DNA of 64,000 nucleotides from DATAPE01 sp034667525 (GTDB lineage Bacteria; Actinomycetota; CADDZG01; WHSQ01). The position numbers and the translations under genes were made by a program. This document shows positions 44,632 through 53,760 of the stretch, in pieces (position 1 is the first letter of the stretch; every line of letters starts with the position of its first letter). The stretch lies in the NCBI GenBank assembly GCA_034667525.1, contig JAXDJO010000018.1:1-64000 (forward strand), read 5' to 3'. The notes below the pieces were generated by a model that was given only the letters and a program-made list of their open reading frames with translations, had not been told where the DNA came from and searched no databases.

Positions 44632-46038
44632 ATGAGGATGATCCGACGGTTCCTTGCAGCATGGGTTCTCATAGGTCTATTAGCCTCGACCTCGGCGGTA
44701 GCCGCGGTGGCGAACGGCTGGCCCGCCTACCTCGGTGGGCCGAGCCATAACTCGATCAGTTCGGATGCGACCATCACCCCCGCCAGGGTCGGAAGTCTGG
44801 CGCAGGCATGGCATTGGACGCCGCCAGCCGCGACCAGCGGCCAGCCTGCCGCCCAGCTATATGCCAGCCCAACCGTAGCGGGGGGCCGCGTCTTTATTGG
44901 ATCGAACACGGGCGTCATTTACGCTTTGTCCGAGACGACCGGCCAACGCCTCTGGTCACGCGACTTGGGGCATGTGCCGAACTTGACCTGCGCGTCGCGG
45001 GGGATCGCCTCAACGGCAGCAGTCGCTCCTGATCCGGCGCGGGGTGGTGCGAGCACTGTCTATGTGTTCAGTGGTACTGACGCGCTGTATGCGCTTGACG
45101 CCGCCACCGGAACGGTGGTGTGGAAGAAACAGATCACGCCGACTTCGACGACCACCAATGCCTACTATGGCTGGTCGTCTCCCACGCTGGCAGCGGGGCA
45201 CATCTATCTCGGACTAGCGTCACAGTGCGACCAGCCATTGGTTCGGGGCGGCGTCGTCGAAGTCGACCAGTCCACTGGAACGATCCTCCATCACTACTGG
45301 ACGATCGCCAGCGGCGAGGTCGGCGCCAGCGTCTGGACCAGCGTGGCTGCAACCAATGATGGCCACTCCGTGTTTGCCACGACCGGCAACGGCGACGAAG
45401 TGCTGGGACATGACCAAGGGGATTCGTACTCAGTCGTTCGACTGGACGGCACGACTATGGCACGCACCGACATCTGGACCATCCCTCAATCGGATCTGCC
45501 GTCGGACTCAGATTTTGGGGCATCCCCCACTTTGTTTTCGGCATCCGTCGGGGGCACGACCACACGTTTGGTGGGAGCGTGCAACAAGAATGGCGTCCTT
45601 TATGTCTGGCGCAGAGACAATCTATCGGCCGGCCCCCTCTGGCGACAACCGATCGAGGCCCTCAATGCCGGGGGGTGCTTCGCCGCGCCGATCGTCTCCG
45701 GCCAGGCCCTGTACCAGTCGGGAGGATCGACCACGATCGCAGGCACCGCGGTTAAGGGAAGCGTTCGACGATTGGACGCCGCCACCGGAGCCGTCCAGTG
45801 GGCAACAGGTCTGGGTGCGCAAGTTCTTGGTTCGGCATCGTTAGATAGCGCCGGAGTGCTCGCCGTTCCCACCTTTGACGGGAGCAGCGGCGCGGCCAAC
45901 GGCGTTTACCTCCTGGACGCGCAGACTGGGGCGGTGCTGCGCCGGATCGGCACCGGCAAGGTCTTCTCCCAACCGATCTTCGTCGATGGCCGATTGTTAG
46001 TGGCTTCCGTCAGCGGGGGCCTAACCGCATATCAGTAG
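44632..46038 (+). CDS. Secreted PQQ-type beta-propeller protein
   Basis: 468 residues from ATG 44632 (ATG 44638 also possible); AGGGTG precedes it. Signal peptide with LAAWVLIGLLASTSAVAAVA and cleavage near residue 25. The mature protein carries PQQ/PQQL-like repeats: VFIGSNTGVIYALSETTGQRLW, TVYVFSGTDALYALDAATGTVVWK, GVYLLDAQTGAVL. This is the eight-bladed quinoprotein propeller. The axial residues of true PQQ dehydrogenases are not obvious, so it is more likely a structural or binding propeller. Monocistronic. Confidence 0.85.
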   Translation: MRMIRRFLAAWVLIGLLASTSAVAAVANGWPAYLGGPSHNSISSDATITPARVGSLAQAWHWTPPAATSGQPAAQLYASPTVAGGRVFIGSNTGVIYALSETTGQRLWSRDLGHVPNLTCASRGIASTAAVAPDPARGGASTVYVFSGTDALYALDAATGTVVWKKQITPTSTTTNAYYGWSSPTLAAGHIYLGLASQCDQPLVRGGVVEVDQSTGTILHHYWTIASGEVGASVWTSVAATNDGHSVFATTGNGDEVLGHDQGDSYSVVRLDGTTMARTDIWTIPQSDLPSDSDFGASPTLFSASVGGTTTRLVGACNKNGVLYVWRRDNLSAGPLWRQPIEALNAGGCFAAPIVSGQALYQSGGSTTIAGTAVKGSVRRLDAATGAVQWATGLGAQVLGSASLDSAGVLAVPTFDGSSGAANGVYLLDAQTGAVLRRIGTGKVFSQPIFVDGRLLVASVSGGLTAYQ

Positions 46039-46205
46039 CAGAGCCGCTAGGGCCCTATGTGCTGAAGCCCGAAGCGCACCCGACCAGCGAAACCGAAACC
46101 GATAGCGTGCCTGTATACCGTAATCTCCTCGCTGTCATGGTGAGTGCGAAGCATGTCCCCAACCAAACCTCCCGACGCCTTCGTTCACTCGCAGAGCTGA
46201 CACAC

Positions 46206-46601
46206 ATGCCTCGCCTAGTGCGCTTTGCCGCCCGGATGTTGACTGGATCGACCTATGTGCTGCTCGGTCTGGACGCCGCTCGCGCTCCTGGTGGACGCGT
46301 CGACCAGGCTGCCCCCACCCTGGCTACGGTTCGAACCTTTATACCGCTGCCCGTTGATGACGAACTCGTCGTACGCGGCAACGGCGCGGTGCAGGTGCTT
46401 GGAGGCGCATTGCTGATGCTCGGCAAAGCTCAAAGACTCTCAGCCGTGGCCCTAACCGGATCGCTGATCCCCACCACGATGGCCGGACATGCATTCTGGA
46501 CGATCGAGGACCCCGCCATCCGCAAACAGCAACGGACCCAGTTTCACAAAAACATGGCAATGATCGGTGGCCTGTTGTTTGCCACGCTTGACCAGCGGTA
46601 G
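46206..46601 (+). CDS. DoxX family membrane protein
   Basis: 131 residues from ATG 46206; an upstream ATG at 46059 would add 49 hydrophilic residues with no family match. Four hydrophobic segments with RLVRFAARMLTGSTYVLLGLDAARAPG and NGAVQVLGGALLMLGKAQRLSAVAL, plus TMAGHAFWTIEDP, are typical of DoxX proteins. Role in actinobacteria is linked to thiol/redox stress for some members; otherwise unknown. Confidence 0.82.
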   Translation: MPRLVRFAARMLTGSTYVLLGLDAARAPGGRVDQAAPTLATVRTFIPLPVDDELVVRGNGAVQVLGGALLMLGKAQRLSAVALTGSLIPTTMAGHAFWTIEDPAIRKQQRTQFHKNMAMIGGLLFATLDQR

Positions 46602-46692
46602 GCCGCGGTACTTCTGCAACTCTTTCCCCAGTGAGCACAGCCTGTCCCACCCCCTGAGGACCCCTCGACCTGAGCCGTACTCCCACCTCCGG

Positions 46693-47709
46693 TCAGCCGG
46701 CTTTGGCCACCTCAGCCACCTTGCGATAGAGATCTTCCTCACGCCGGATCAAGTCGGGGTTGATGCCCAGGGCCGTTGCGATCTCGACGGTCAGTAGTTG
46801 CGCAGCAACCGCCCCGGCCAGCAGGGCTTCGGCAACGGTCTGCACTTCCGATCGCAGAGTGACGCGCGGCATATCGAGGACCGCGCAGGCGGCGATCACG
46901 TCGTCCCCGCGCTGGTCACGCTCACCTAGGTTGCTGCTGTCATAGCGGAGGAGGATCAAACCCGAGCGAGGGGTGGCTGCGGGCAAATGGCCATGCAGGA
47001 CCTTTTCAACACCGAAGGGAGTGCTCGGGATATGGACTGCTTCCTCGATCTTCAGCGCCAACTCGCCCGCGGTTATCTCATCAACCCCAGACCCGACGAC
47101 GAGCAAGCGATCGCAGCCGAGAAGAATCTCAGCACCTCGAGCGCGTTCGGTGCGAGCGCTCAGCTCGCGTTCGATCACCGATCGTGCGAGCCCCTGCTCC
47201 ATGCCGGTAGCGAGTGCCACGGTGAGGATGGGGGAAGTGTAGGCAACGGTGTGGCACCAGGATTGGTCATAGATTGGCGTTGGAATAACCGTTGTGCCTT
47301 CCGGTGCCAGATCTGGAGCAGCGGTAAGCAAGAGCGAGCGCGCTCCGCGCTCGCGTGCACTCTGAACGGCCTCGAGCGTCGCAGAAGTTTCGGCGGAATG
47401 TGAGATTCCAACAACGAGCCCTCGTTCCGGAGGATCGAGGCGAACCTCGAAAGCGTCACGGGCGACGATGTCGGCTCCGGGCTGAGCTTGGCGAAGGATT
47501 GCGGCCGCTGCCCTAGCTGCATGTTCGCTCGTCCCGCAACCGCAGAAGAAAATCGGGTTGTCAGCGGACCTTGACTCCTCGACATGTTGGCGCATCTGCG
47601 TGCCGGATCCACTCTCTGCGATCAGGCCGGGAATGTTGAGTTGCTCAGCGATCATCTCGTCCATGATCCAAGGCGGACCGGTTCGCAACTGGGGCTCTTG
47701 TGAAATCAA
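46693..47709 (-). CDS. SIS-domain sugar isomerase-like protein (GlmS C-terminal type)
   Basis: 338 residues from TTG 47709, chosen since AAGGAGA lies about 7 bases ahead; the longer frame to 47901 would overlap the divergent acetyltransferase gene. RTGPPWIMDEMIAEQ opening, then FFCGCGTSEHAARAAAAIL and VGISHSAETSATLEAVQSARERGA form SIS domain 1 (sugar phosphate binding), and LLVVGSGVDEITAGELALKIEEAVHIPS with EVQTVAEALLAGAVAAQLLTVEIATALGINPD form SIS domain 2. This is the isomerase half of glucosamine-6-phosphate synthase without the glutaminase, like AgaS/FrlB deglycases. Substrate unknown. Confidence 0.85.
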   Translation of the reverse strand: MISQEPQLRTGPPWIMDEMIAEQLNIPGLIAESGSGTQMRQHVEESRSADNPIFFCGCGTSEHAARAAAAILRQAQPGADIVARDAFEVRLDPPERGLVVGISHSAETSATLEAVQSARERGARSLLLTAAPDLAPEGTTVIPTPIYDQSWCHTVAYTSPILTVALATGMEQGLARSVIERELSARTERARGAEILLGCDRLLVVGSGVDEITAGELALKIEEAVHIPSTPFGVEKVLHGHLPAATPRSGLILLRYDSSNLGERDQRGDDVIAACAVLDMPRVTLRSEVQTVAEALLAGAVAAQLLTVEIATALGINPDLIRREEDLYRKVAEVAKAG

Positions 47710-47806
47710 GCAGTTCTCCTTCGACACCTGATGTAGCGGGGAGTCTAGTGGGCCGTCGGATCGTTCACTGTGTCGAGGGTGCCCCACTCCATCTAGGATT
47801 TCGGGA

Positions 47807-48229
47807 GTGACCCTTCCCGAGAATGTCCTCGTTGGCTCTCCACCTTCGGAGGATCGCCGAGCATTGTTGGAAGAGTTGCTCGAATTCAACCGAAGCGCCA
47901 CCGGGTTGACGGACGATGAGGAGCTCTACTGGTTCATTCGAGATGACGAAGGAGGATTGATCGCGGGCCTCTACGGGTGGGTCTGGGGGGGAACCTGCGA
48001 AATCGCATTGTTCTGGGTCCGGGAAGATCGCCGAGGGCAAGGGGTCGGGGGCCGGATGTTGGAAGCGGTCGAAAACAAGGCCCGCGAGCTCGGCTGTCAT
48101 CAGATGGTTCTTCGCACGCATAGCTTCCAGGCCCCAGTTTTCTACGCGACGCGCGGATATGAGGAGGTTGGAGCTATCCAGGACTATCCGCGAGGACATG
48201 CGGATCTGTTGCTAAAGAAGAGTCTCTAG
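47807..48229 (+). CDS. GNAT family N-acetyltransferase
   Basis: 140 residues from GTG 47807. The acetyl-CoA loop is FWVREDRRGQGVGGRMLEAVEN and the last strand APVFYATRGYEEVG. YWFIRDDEGGLIAGLYGWVWGGTCEI is the matching central sheet. Cytoplasmic; substrate unknown. Divergent from the SIS gene, and closed by a terminator shared with the DinB gene on the other strand. Confidence 0.9.
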   Translation: MTLPENVLVGSPPSEDRRALLEELLEFNRSATGLTDDEELYWFIRDDEGGLIAGLYGWVWGGTCEIALFWVREDRRGQGVGGRMLEAVENKARELGCHQMVLRTHSFQAPVFYATRGYEEVGAIQDYPRGHADLLLKKSL

Positions 48230-48281
48230 GAGCGGGGCACCGGAACAGCTCCGGAGCCAGCGTGGTTAATGCCAGACAACG

Positions 48282-48299
48282 CCCATCGCGAGCGATGGG
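48282..48299. terminator. Hairpin between convergent GNAT and DinB genes
   Basis: CCCATCG (48282-48288), loop CGAG, CGATGGG (48293-48299). Seven perfect pairs, placed 53 bases after the acetyltransferase stop and 37 bases after the DinB stop on the other strand. May serve both directions. Confidence 0.5.
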
Positions 48300-48335
48300 A
48301 CTCTCCCATATCTACCAGCGTCAATTGAGGCTCAT

Positions 48336-48917
48336 TCAACGCGGGGGGCCCTCTCCAACGAGCCCGTCAACTGACTCACGGATGAGATCGGCGTGACCCA
48401 CATGCCGTGCGTACTCCTCGATCAGGTCGATCAGGATGCGACGGAGGTTGGGTGATTTACCGCGGAACTCGGGCCTGCTGTCCGGCGGGTTGACGTGCTG
48501 TCCCAACTGTTCCAACCCCCCTTGAGACAGCGCGTTGGTGATGATGGAACGGGAGCGGGCCACGGCATCTTGCCAGAGCGTGAAGAGCTGTTCGGGACTG
48601 TCCTCCGCGGCCGAGTGCCATTCCCAGTCCGGATCGGCCTCCCAGTCCACGGCATCCCAGGGAGCCCATGGAGGGCCGGGCTCTCGTCCGAGCCACAACC
48701 GGGAGAAGTGGTCATCTTCCACAAGGGCAAGGTGCTTGAGTAGTCCGCCCAGAGTGATTGACGACGCGCCGACCGTCACCCTCAGATCCGGCGCGTCGAG
48801 TCCTCCGCACTTCCATGCCAGGGTCGCGCGCTGGCGCTCCAGCGAACCCAGCAGGGTGGCCGTCTCGTCGCCCGCGAGGGGAGGTTCCGGGGGACTTTGG
48901 TCGTCCTGGTAGATCAT
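48336..48917 (-). CDS. DinB family (DUF664) protein
   Basis: 193 residues from ATG 48917. Four-helix DinB fold with histidines in GGLLKHLALVEDDHFSRLWLG and in the C-terminal EYARHVGHADLIRESVDG, the three-histidine metal site of the family. GDETATLLGSLERQRATLAWKCGGLD is the usual N-terminal helix. Relatives include thiol S-transferases using bacillithiol or mycothiol; substrate not known here. Confidence 0.87.
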   Translation of the reverse strand: MIYQDDQSPPEPPLAGDETATLLGSLERQRATLAWKCGGLDAPDLRVTVGASSITLGGLLKHLALVEDDHFSRLWLGREPGPPWAPWDAVDWEADPDWEWHSAAEDSPEQLFTLWQDAVARSRSIITNALSQGGLEQLGQHVNPPDSRPEFRGKSPNLRRILIDLIEEYARHVGHADLIRESVDGLVGEGPPR

Positions 48918-48974
48918 CGGTGGTGAGTCTACTGGTGGCACCAGGTGCAACCGCGGGTAGATTTCGCTGCGCAC

Positions 48975-49307
48975 ATGGCTTACGACGAGGATCTAGCAGA
49001 TCGGCTACGCGAATTGCTCGCCGACGAGGACGCGATCACCGAGAAAAAGATGTTCGGTGGTCTGGCTTTTCTGCTGCACGGCAACATGGCCGTGAGCGCG
49101 TCGCGGGAAGGCGGGCTACTGGTACGCATCGATCCGAGCGACACTGAGGCATTTCTCGCGCGACCCCACGTGGCACTGATGGAGATGGGCGGCCGCAGCA
49201 TGGATGGGTGGATCGCCGTGGCACCTGAAGGCTTGCGAACAAAGCGGGAACTCGCGGCGTGGGTCAAGCGCGGAGTGACGTTCGCCAAAACACTGCCGCC
49301 GAAATAG
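48975..49307 (+). CDS. TfoX N-terminal domain protein
   Basis: 110 residues from ATG 48975. MAYDEDLADRLRELLAD, EKKMFGGLAFLLHGNMAVSAS and GWIAVAPEGLRTKRELAAWVKRG match the TfoX_N family, small proteins common in actinobacteria outside any competence system. Only the N-terminal domain of TfoX is present. Divergent from DinB with 57 bases between. Function unknown. Confidence 0.87.
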   Translation: MAYDEDLADRLRELLADEDAITEKKMFGGLAFLLHGNMAVSASREGGLLVRIDPSDTEAFLARPHVALMEMGGRSMDGWIAVAPEGLRTKRELAAWVKRGVTFAKTLPPK

Positions 49308-49405
49308 CTGGCCACGCAGGAGGACCGTCATCGGCCGAGATCCAACCCAAGCCTCATTCATGGGAGTGTGCTGTTTGCAAGTGGGAGTGCACGTAGAGTG
49401 ACGCC

Positions 49406-50173
49406 ATGAGTGATGGCCGTCTCGCAGGCACCGTCGCGCTGGTGACCGGCGCGTCGAGTGGGATAGGGGAGGCAACCGCGCGAGCGCTGGCCCAAGATGG
49501 CGCCGCGGTTGCCCTCATCGCGCGTCGTGTCGACCGTCTCCAACAGATTGCCCGCGAGATTGGAGAGTCCGGAGGTGCCGCCTTGCCAATCGAGGCTGAT
49601 GTCACCGAACGTGCCCAGGCGGAAGCCGCAGTAGAGCGCACCGTAAAGGACCTCGGTCGCCTCGATTTGCTGATCAACAACGCCGGCGTGATGCTTCTCG
49701 GTCCGATCGCGGATGCACCGGTTGAAGAGTGGGAGCGAATGGTGCACCTAAACGTCCTTGGGCTCCTGTACTGTGCCAAGGCGGCTCTGCCTCACCTCCT
49801 TCATGCCGCCGAGCGCGAGCCACGGCGCACCGCAGACCTCGTCAACGTGTCGTCGGTGGCGGGTCGTCTGGTGCGTCTCGGGAGCGGCGTCTACAACGCC
49901 AGTAAGCACGCCGTCGGAGCGTTCAGCGAATCCCTACGCCAGGAGGTTGCGACCCGCCATGTGCGCGTGTCGCTCATAGAGCCGGGAGCGGTGGCCACCG
50001 AGCTGGCCAGCCATAACCGCCCCGAGGTTCGCGAGGGGATGAGCGATCGGTTCGGAGGAATAGAGCGACTCAAAGCGCCGGACATCGCCGACGCGATCCT
50101 TTACATCGTCACGCGCCCCAGGCACGTCGGAGTCAACGAGATCCTGATCCGACCAAGCGAGCAAGAGCAATAG
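49406..50173 (+). CDS. Short-chain dehydrogenase/reductase
   Basis: 255 residues, full-length classical SDR. Cofactor motif TGASSGIG at 15-22, NNAG around 90-93 (LINNAGVM), catalytic S in NVSSVAGR and Y-x3-K in YNASK. The Arg-rich segment after the first beta-alpha unit (ARRVDRL) suggests NADP(H). Broad clavulanate/YdfG-type similarity; reduces or oxidises a small carbonyl or alcohol. Monocistronic. Confidence 0.92.
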   Translation: MSDGRLAGTVALVTGASSGIGEATARALAQDGAAVALIARRVDRLQQIAREIGESGGAALPIEADVTERAQAEAAVERTVKDLGRLDLLINNAGVMLLGPIADAPVEEWERMVHLNVLGLLYCAKAALPHLLHAAEREPRRTADLVNVSSVAGRLVRLGSGVYNASKHAVGAFSESLRQEVATRHVRVSLIEPGAVATELASHNRPEVREGMSDRFGGIERLKAPDIADAILYIVTRPRHVGVNEILIRPSEQEQ

Positions 50174-50343
50174 CTGCACCCGTAATGATCACCTGAGTCA
50201 TCGAGCGAATCCGGTCCCCGAACGATGGATGGGCGACCGGCTTGGGACACTTCCTGGCCGAGCGGCTTTTTCGACCCTGCCTGAACCTGGATTCTGTCGA
50301 TGCTCGGGTATCAAGGGCTGTGGATCGATCGGTTCACGGAGAG

Positions 50344-51066
50344 TCACGGAGCGCCGTAGTGGTACAGCCCAAAGACGTTCCCGGCGGGATCGCGGAACGC
50401 GCCGGTGATCGTGTTTGCACCAACATCGCGAGGTCCGTACACGCGCCGGCCCCCAAGCTCTTCCGCCTTGCCGAGGTATCTCTCTACATCGTCGACGCGT
50501 GCGTAAACGGTCGCCCACATGTCGTCGTGCTCCGAATTGCCCCCCAGGCCGCCTGTGGCACCTCGGCCGGCTCCCGTGTCGACCATCGCGTAGCCGGTCT
50601 CCTCGTCGACGTTCCATCCGAAGAGCTCGCGGTAGAAAGACTGCGTTCTGCCGGCGTCGGCTCCGATGACTTCGAACCAATCGACCGCCTCGCCGTTGCC
50701 TTCTGATACCTCAGCTTCCCCGGGCATGGGCTTGATCAACCCGATGAGCAGTCCGTCGGGATCGTTGAACATCGCGAAAGTCACTGCCGGTAGCTCGGTA
50801 ACCGGCACAACCATTTTCGCTCCTATGGATTCGGCCTTGTCCAGGAAAGCCTGAGGGTCGTCGACTTCGACATAGAAGGCGATCCAGGGATCCCCACTGT
50901 TGCTCCGTCCGATGCCGCCCTTGATCCCGGAACCAGCCATGGTGTCGATCCTTGCGTAGGTTTCCGCGGCGTCTTCTAGTTCCCAGCCAAAGAGCTCCCC
51001 GTAGAACTTCTTGAGAGGCTGAATGTCTGCTGCCCCAAGGTCAAACCACATCACCGGGTAACCCAT
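50344..51066 (-). CDS. Two-domain VOC/glyoxalase-like protein
   Basis: 240 residues from ATG 51066, with GAGGAGGAG just ahead. Two tandem VOC modules: VMWFDLGAADIQPLKKFYGELFGWE with FAMFNDPDGLLIGL, and VDWFEVIGADAGRTQSFYRELFGWN with GAFRDPAGNVFGLYHY. Each contributes half of a closed site, so it should act as a monomer. Common in actinobacteria (hydroxylase or lyase-like of unknown substrate). Confidence 0.9.
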   Translation of the reverse strand: MGYPVMWFDLGAADIQPLKKFYGELFGWELEDAAETYARIDTMAGSGIKGGIGRSNSGDPWIAFYVEVDDPQAFLDKAESIGAKMVVPVTELPAVTFAMFNDPDGLLIGLIKPMPGEAEVSEGNGEAVDWFEVIGADAGRTQSFYRELFGWNVDEETGYAMVDTGAGRGATGGLGGNSEHDDMWATVYARVDDVERYLGKAEELGGRRVYGPRDVGANTITGAFRDPAGNVFGLYHYGAP

Positions 51067-51281
51067 GATCTCCTCCTCATGATCGTGCGCGCCGAGTCGA
51101 TCTTCGCTATCGCAACATAGATGTCGGCACGCCCTCGGCCGACGGGATGACGAAGGCCGATGGGAGGGGAACAATCTCACCAGCTCAGCCAGTCACGGGT
51201 CTGGGGCGGTGAGCTCTGCTCGGCGAGTTCAGTGCTAGCTTCGATGGCTAACGGTGACCGCTTGCTCAACGGGAGGAACGG

Positions 51282-51638
51282 ATGGAGTCTTCGGATTCAG
51301 AGATGAGGGACCAGGACGCAGGCTTCGACGATGACCCCGAAGCCGATCCCGGGGAACAGCTAGAGGCTGTGATCGAACAGGCCGACCATCCCTTTGGCAG
51401 CGAATCTTTCGGAACTACCGCGGAGGAAGGATCCCGAGGGGAGTCGCTTGATCAGCGGCTTGCACAGGAACGGCAAAGTCAGACGCCGGCTGATACCGCG
51501 TTAGTGATCGAAGACTCTGACCAGCCTGATGAGGAGAGCGAGATGCTCGGTGATGCTTCGTTGGAGCACGATCCGTTGCTTGCTCCCGAGGAGGCGGCAG
51601 TGCACGTTCGCGATGAGGACCGACGCCGCGACAGCTAA
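51282..51638 (+). CDS. DUF5709 family acidic protein
   Basis: 118 residues; ATG 51282 follows GGGAGGAACGG. Very acidic and low in hydrophobics. GTTAEEGSRGESLDQRLAQERQ and MLGDASLEHDPLLAPEEAAVHV match DUF5709, a family seen in actinobacteria. Probably natively disordered and cytoplasmic, often stress-induced elsewhere; role unknown. Confidence 0.85.
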   Translation: MESSDSEMRDQDAGFDDDPEADPGEQLEAVIEQADHPFGSESFGTTAEEGSRGESLDQRLAQERQSQTPADTALVIEDSDQPDEESEMLGDASLEHDPLLAPEEAAVHVRDEDRRRDS

Positions 51639-51725
51639 CCTGCAGGAGTCGACGCCGTCCGGCGGTCCATCCACCATGCGGAATACGTAGCTGGAACTCC
51701 GCGATGCTCAGCGCTGCCTCCACTA

Positions 51726-52034
51726 GTGCCTAGCCAGGAACTGACGGTAAAGGACGATCCCACAGAGCTGCGTTATGAGGCTCTGCGGGAAGGTGAGCTC
51801 GTGGCCGAGATCCGTTACCTCACAGAGCCGGGGGTGGTCGTCTTGGTACACACCGAGGTGAATCCTTCTGAGGAGGGAAGCGGCCTGGGATCTCTCCTCG
51901 TACGCGCGGCGCTCGATGACATCAGGGAGCGGGGGCTTCACGTCGTGCCGGTGTGCCCCTTCGTCGCTGCTTACATCCGACGGCACCCGGAATATGCCGA
52001 CCTCGTGATCCGCAATCCCGTTACCCGAGGATGA
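51726..52034 (+). CDS. YjdJ-type small GNAT N-acetyltransferase
   Basis: 102 residues from GTG 51726. LRYEALREGELVAEIRYLTEPG, VVLVHTEVNPSEEGSGLGSLLVRAALDDIRERGLHVVPVCPFVAAYIRRHPEY is the complete compact GNAT fold (GCN5-related, COG2388). The usual QG.G.A loop reads EGSGLGSLL. Substrate unknown. Downstream of DUF5709 by 87 bases, perhaps in the same transcript. Confidence 0.88.
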   Translation: MPSQELTVKDDPTELRYEALREGELVAEIRYLTEPGVVVLVHTEVNPSEEGSGLGSLLVRAALDDIRERGLHVVPVCPFVAAYIRRHPEYADLVIRNPVTRG

Positions 52035-52516
52035 TTGCCCTGCGTCGAGCCGTTAGTCGGTGGGAACGCGCCAAGCACTGAACCTTTCTCAAGGAACTTG
52101 CCTCGTCGTGAAGTGTTTCGAGGATGAGCCGGCCGCATAAGTGGGGGCAACTTGAGCTGACGAGGATCAGGAGGCTGCTGGGACTGCGTATGGACCGGCC
52201 GCAGCTCGGGTCAGAGGCTGTTAGGTGACCATCTCGATGTTCGCGTAGGTGGTCGCGCAATGTCCAGGGACACCCGAACGCAAAGAGGTCCACATGCCTG
52301 AGGAGACGGCCGCAGAACGGTCCCAGCGCTTGAGTCGCGAGCTCCAGAGCAAGTTGATCCAATTCGAAGACATAGAGCGCAGCAGGCGCTTCCTCGAATT
52401 GATGGCCGGCGTTTCACTGCGAGCAGAAGCGGCAGTGAGAAGTTCCCCACCGGGCAGCGTTGATAGTCAGTCGCGTGACTCAGGACCATCCCAGGTAGAG
52501 ATGTCATCATCGCAAC
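52035..52516. other. Intergenic region with one weak small gene
   Basis: Except for the ORF starting at 52294 nothing is recognised. The first 250 bases hold neither promoter motif nor relic that I could name. Confidence 0.3.
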
Positions 52517-52623
52517 GTGCGATACCCAACTCGATTCGTCCCAGGAGCCGCGATAGTCTTGCTTCTGACTGGCGCCGGCGTCTGGATCCACCAGGCAGCG
52601 GCGTCCAAAAACTCTCTCCCTGA
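52294..52623 (+). CDS. Possible small hypothetical protein
   Basis: 109 residues from ATG 52294, with AGAGG seven bases ahead. The first 50 residues (MPEETAAERSQRLSRELQSKL then IERSRRFLELM) are helix-forming and look protein-like; the remainder is low complexity and overlaps the start of the M14 peptidase by 107 bases. It may be a real short gene with a damaged 3-prime end, or spurious. Confidence 0.3.
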   Translation: MPEETAAERSQRLSRELQSKLIQFEDIERSRRFLELMAGVSLRAEAAVRSSPPGSVDSQSRDSGPSQVEMSSSQRAIPNSIRPRSRDSLASDWRRRLDPPGSGVQKLSP

Positions 52624-53338
52624 CCGCAAAGGAGCCGACAAGTCCATCGCAATCACCAAGCCGACTCCCAAGGATGCAGACCTCCCATCATCAAAACGTA
52701 AGAAAGTCATGACCGGGCATTCCGTACGGGGTCGCACACTCGTCGCCGAACGGGTAGGGAACCTTTCCAGCACTCGGCGGATCCTCGTTGTTGGTTGTCT
52801 GCACGGGGACGAATGCGCTGGTGTCCCCGTCGCTCGCGACCTGATATCAGATCGTCCGCTCAGGAGGGCGCAACTAGTGGTGATTCCGGACCTCAATCCC
52901 GACGGCCGCGCCGCAGGGACGAGGCAGAACGCCAGGGGAGTGGATCTCAATCGCAATTTCCCGTGGCGGTGGCAGCCGTTGGGCCCACCCGGGAGCCTCT
53001 TCTATTCGGGGCGGCGACCGCTCTCAGAACCCGAGAGCAGGTTCGCTCACGCAGTCGTTAACCGGGTCCATCCCTCCGTTGGCATCTGGTTCCACCAACA
53101 CTTGAACTTGGTGGACCGATCGGGGGGAAACGTGGCCATCGAGCGTGGCTATGCGCGGATCGTCGGACTCCCACTCAGAAAGCTCTCCCGCTATCCTGGC
53201 AGTGCCGTAGGTTGGGAGAATCATCGATTTGCAGGAAGCACGGCCTTCGTGGTGGAGCTTCCCTCGGGACGTCTGACGCCTGGGGAAGTCGAACGATTCT
53301 CGGATGGGATCCGCACGTTGGCCCGGTCTCTCCCCTGA
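52517..53338 (+). CDS. M14-family zinc carboxypeptidase/murein peptide amidase-like, exported
   Basis: 273 residues from GTG 52517. N-terminal signal or anchor helix (AAIVLLLTGAGVWI). Zinc ligands H96 and E99 in CLHGDECAG and a later histidine in WFHQHLN (H193 or H195); substrate-binding DLNRNF (143-148); catalytic E247 in FVVELPSG. Compact size and the GDE..G..V pattern match MpaA-like gamma-D-Glu-Dap amidases. Probably trims cell-wall peptides outside the membrane. Start weak: no clear ribosome-binding site. Confidence 0.85.
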   Translation: MRYPTRFVPGAAIVLLLTGAGVWIHQAAASKNSLPDRKGADKSIAITKPTPKDADLPSSKRKKVMTGHSVRGRTLVAERVGNLSSTRRILVVGCLHGDECAGVPVARDLISDRPLRRAQLVVIPDLNPDGRAAGTRQNARGVDLNRNFPWRWQPLGPPGSLFYSGRRPLSEPESRFAHAVVNRVHPSVGIWFHQHLNLVDRSGGNVAIERGYARIVGLPLRKLSRYPGSAVGWENHRFAGSTAFVVELPSGRLTPGEVERFSDGIRTLARSLP

Positions 53339-53398
53339 TCAACCGCCCTTCTTTCGAGGCTGCTAAAGGAACGGGGCACTGCTCCTGGTTCTACTTTT

Positions 53399-53653
53399 CT
53401 ACCTTAAGAAGGTGTCGCGGCACCATCGGCAGAGCCAGTATGAAGGGCCACCCATCGGTCTTCTGACATAGATCATCCTCCACATCAAGCCGACCATCTG
53501 GCACCTTGCGCACTGACGGAAAGGCCTCAGGCGGGACGGGGCGCCCGCAGGTGACTGGGTTGGGAACAAGGGATGCTCATGCAGATCCCCATAGGGGATC
53601 TGTTCGCTGCAGACGCCGCAGCGCCAATGCCCGTCAAGGGTTACCGCCTCCAT
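53399..53653 (-). CDS. Small zinc-binding protein with three CxxC knuckles and HEH (paralogue B)
   Basis: 84 residues. Ligands C12-x2-C15, H25-x-H27, C48-x2-C51, C75-x2-C78. The block MIYVRRPMGG and the W two residues before the last knuckle match paralogue A (2863-3114); the distance from HEHP to the third knuckle and between the last knuckles is conserved, and a stretch of about 25 bases around the VRRPMG codons is the same in both genes. Lies behind the M14 peptidase on the opposite strand. Unknown function. Confidence 0.72.
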   Translation of the reverse strand: MEAVTLDGHWRCGVCSEQIPYGDLHEHPLFPTQSPAGAPSRLRPFRQCARCQMVGLMWRMIYVRRPMGGPSYWLCRWCRDTFLR

Positions 53654-53760
53654 TCTCTAACTATGGCGGATAGATGGAGGTCCCCTATCCAATATCCCCA
53701 CGGGAACGGACATTCCGGCGCATGATGTTCGACCGCATCGCTGGAGGTGTAGCTGAGGGG

